Source: Nitzschia sp. DOCU1 (lineage: Eukaryota > Bacillariophyta > Bacillariophyceae > Bacillariales > Bacillariaceae). From it: a stretch of 64,000 nucleotides of DNA. The position numbers and the translations under genes are program-made. Numbering within the stretch: the stretch's first letter is position 1; each line of letters starts with the position of its first letter. The stretch is from contig OX595985.1 of assembly GCA_951394045.1 (NCBI GenBank), forward strand, positions 4,154,001 through 4,218,000. The letters are read 5' to 3'. Below, in pieces: positions 62,979 to 64,000 of the stretch. Under the pieces are notes generated by a model, which ran no database searches, had not been told where the DNA came from, and saw only the letters and a list, made by a program, of their open reading frames with translations.

Positions 62979-64000
62979 ATGAAGACCTCCTACTCTAACC
63001 ACGAGTACGCGAAGAAAGTTGCGTTCCTTCTGACTCAAGCCGCTCATGTCAACCCTCCGTTGATCCCCTTCCGTCGCGAGAAACCCAAGGACGAAGAGAT
63101 TCTCCAAGATGACGAGAAGTCCAAGAAGGTCAAGATCAAGTTAGACCCAACCGATGAGGATTCGGATGAGTTCGAAACGCGTTGCTTTATCTTCGAACAA
63201 GGCGACGCCGAACGATGGGTCAAGTGGCGGATGCAGATGGACGAGTTGATTCGGGACGTCCCCTTGGACGATGGGGAGAAGAAAATCAAGTATGCGAAAG
63301 CGTTGTTGGCTGGAGAGGCAAGGCAAAGGTTCGCAGACATCGTTGCCAACCTACGTCACAACATTGACGAGTCGGACGAAGAAGAAGAAGAGACCCCGGA
63401 CGACACCTTTAACGAGGCGATGCAACGAATGGGGCAGTACTACTTCGGAACCGAACACGCCTACCGCCGCCAGCGAAACTATCTACGCTATCACGTGTTC
63501 ATGATGGAGATGTCGTTGGCCGACTTCAAGGCCGAACTACTCCGGCAAAACAACATGCTACCTTACTTCCCGATCCCCGAAGACAAAACGAGCTGCGAGA
63601 TGTTCGACGACGACGAGCTCGTGGAGATCCTCGACCGAGCGAAAAGAATCGAGTGGCAGCGAGACCTGCTCACCTCGAACATCGATCCCTTCTCGATGAC
63701 GCTCGACGAGTACTACAAATACTTGGAAAAACTCGAGGCCAAGCACGTCTTCGACGATGCGGTCCGAGCAGACAAAAAGAACAAAGAAAAGAAAAACGCC
63801 GACCGATCCGAAAGCGAAAGCAAAGACGGCGGTAAGAAAAGAAAGAGAGGCAAAGACCGCAAGAAAGCCGAAAAGGGGGACAGGAAGAAACCCTGCGAGC
63901 ACTGCGGCAAGTTCCATCCGGCCCCCGACGACAAGTGTTGGAGCCTTCCTGGCAATGCCAAGGATCGCCCAAACAAGCGTCAGCGTGGAGCCCGTGAGAA
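62979..64000 (+). CDS. gag: Gypsy K Gag (runs off the right edge)
   Basis: Open frame of at least 340 codons from ATG 62979 (MKTSYSNHEYAKK) to the window end, without stop. An acidic region lies near residue 40. The Gag core includes FIFEQGDAERWVKWRMQMDEL, AKALLAGEARQRF and QYYFGTEHAYRRQRNYLRYH. A strongly basic stretch follows, then a zinc knuckle CEHCGKFHPAPDDKC (C-x2-C-x3-H-x6-C) near residue 310. The layout fits Ty3/gypsy Gag. It is unlike B and H Gag, so K is a third gypsy family. Confidence 0.82.
   Translation, partial: MKTSYSNHEYAKKVAFLLTQAAHVNPPLIPFRREKPKDEEILQDDEKSKKVKIKLDPTDEDSDEFETRCFIFEQGDAERWVKWRMQMDELIRDVPLDDGEKKIKYAKALLAGEARQRFADIVANLRHNIDESDEEEEETPDDTFNEAMQRMGQYYFGTEHAYRRQRNYLRYHVFMMEMSLADFKAELLRQNNMLPYFPIPEDKTSCEMFDDDELVEILDRAKRIEWQRDLLTSNIDPFSMTLDEYYKYLEKLEAKHVFDDAVRADKKNKEKKNADRSESESKDGGKKRKRGKDRKKAEKGDRKKPCEHCGKFHPAPDDKCWSLPGNAKDRPNKRQRGARE

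Noticed and set aside
63558..63976. Minus-strand ORFs of 87-119 codons at the right end
   Set aside because: Shadows of the open plus-strand K Gag, which has zinc knuckle and Gag features.

Overview
The window is a dense nest of retrotransposons with no recognisable host gene. The mix suggests a diatom or close stramenopile: several deep-branching Ty1/copia lineages with odd protease motifs (D-S-H-A-D, I-D-N-R-C-S), two chromodomain-less Ty3/gypsy families and a LINE. I infer this from element types only; no host gene, rRNA or tRNA confirms it. A 200-N scaffold gap lies at 52566-52765.

Layout (labels are mine). Copia A (minus) runs from the left edge to its 5' LTR at 22139-22454. It is split by LINE L (717-5420, 20-bp target-site duplication) and by gypsy B1 (8560-20709, inserted in A gag). 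B1 is itself split by a young copia C (13504-20048, identical LTRs). A sits in the 3' LTR of copia E (minus, 3' end at 22455 or 33615, gag end at 52565). E is also split by copia D (35223-42869) and by gypsy H (44527-50246). Beyond the gap lie copia F (52766-58088, minus), inserted at the 3' end of copia J (58089 to about 62342, minus), and the 5' part of gypsy K (about 62343-64000, plus).

Segment 7917-25622 (without copia C) is repeated head-to-tail as 25623-36782. This is an 11.16-kb tandem duplication that copies A fragment, gypsy B, A gag and LTR, E 3' end and D 3' end. Copia C landed in copy 1 afterwards. The order of events is E, then D and A, then B, then duplication, then C. The LINE lies outside the duplicated segment and cannot be ordered against it.

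The most notable signal is shared by unrelated elements. In every element where the gag-pol boundary can be read (gypsy B, gypsy H, copia A, C, E, F), gag and pol are in the same frame and separated only by UGA. Two contexts, UGA-CUA (C) and UGA-CGG (A), are the known leaky type II readthrough contexts. Other points: copia A and F encode hydrophobic, membrane-segment-like stretches at the start of Pol; their primer-binding site matches an internal 5'-half segment of initiator tRNA-Met; LINE L has an in-frame internal deletion that removes the reverse transcriptase; copia D lacks protease and integrase core. Intact or nearly intact coding units are gypsy B2, copia C, gypsy H (one stop), copia F (cut by the gap) and K gag.
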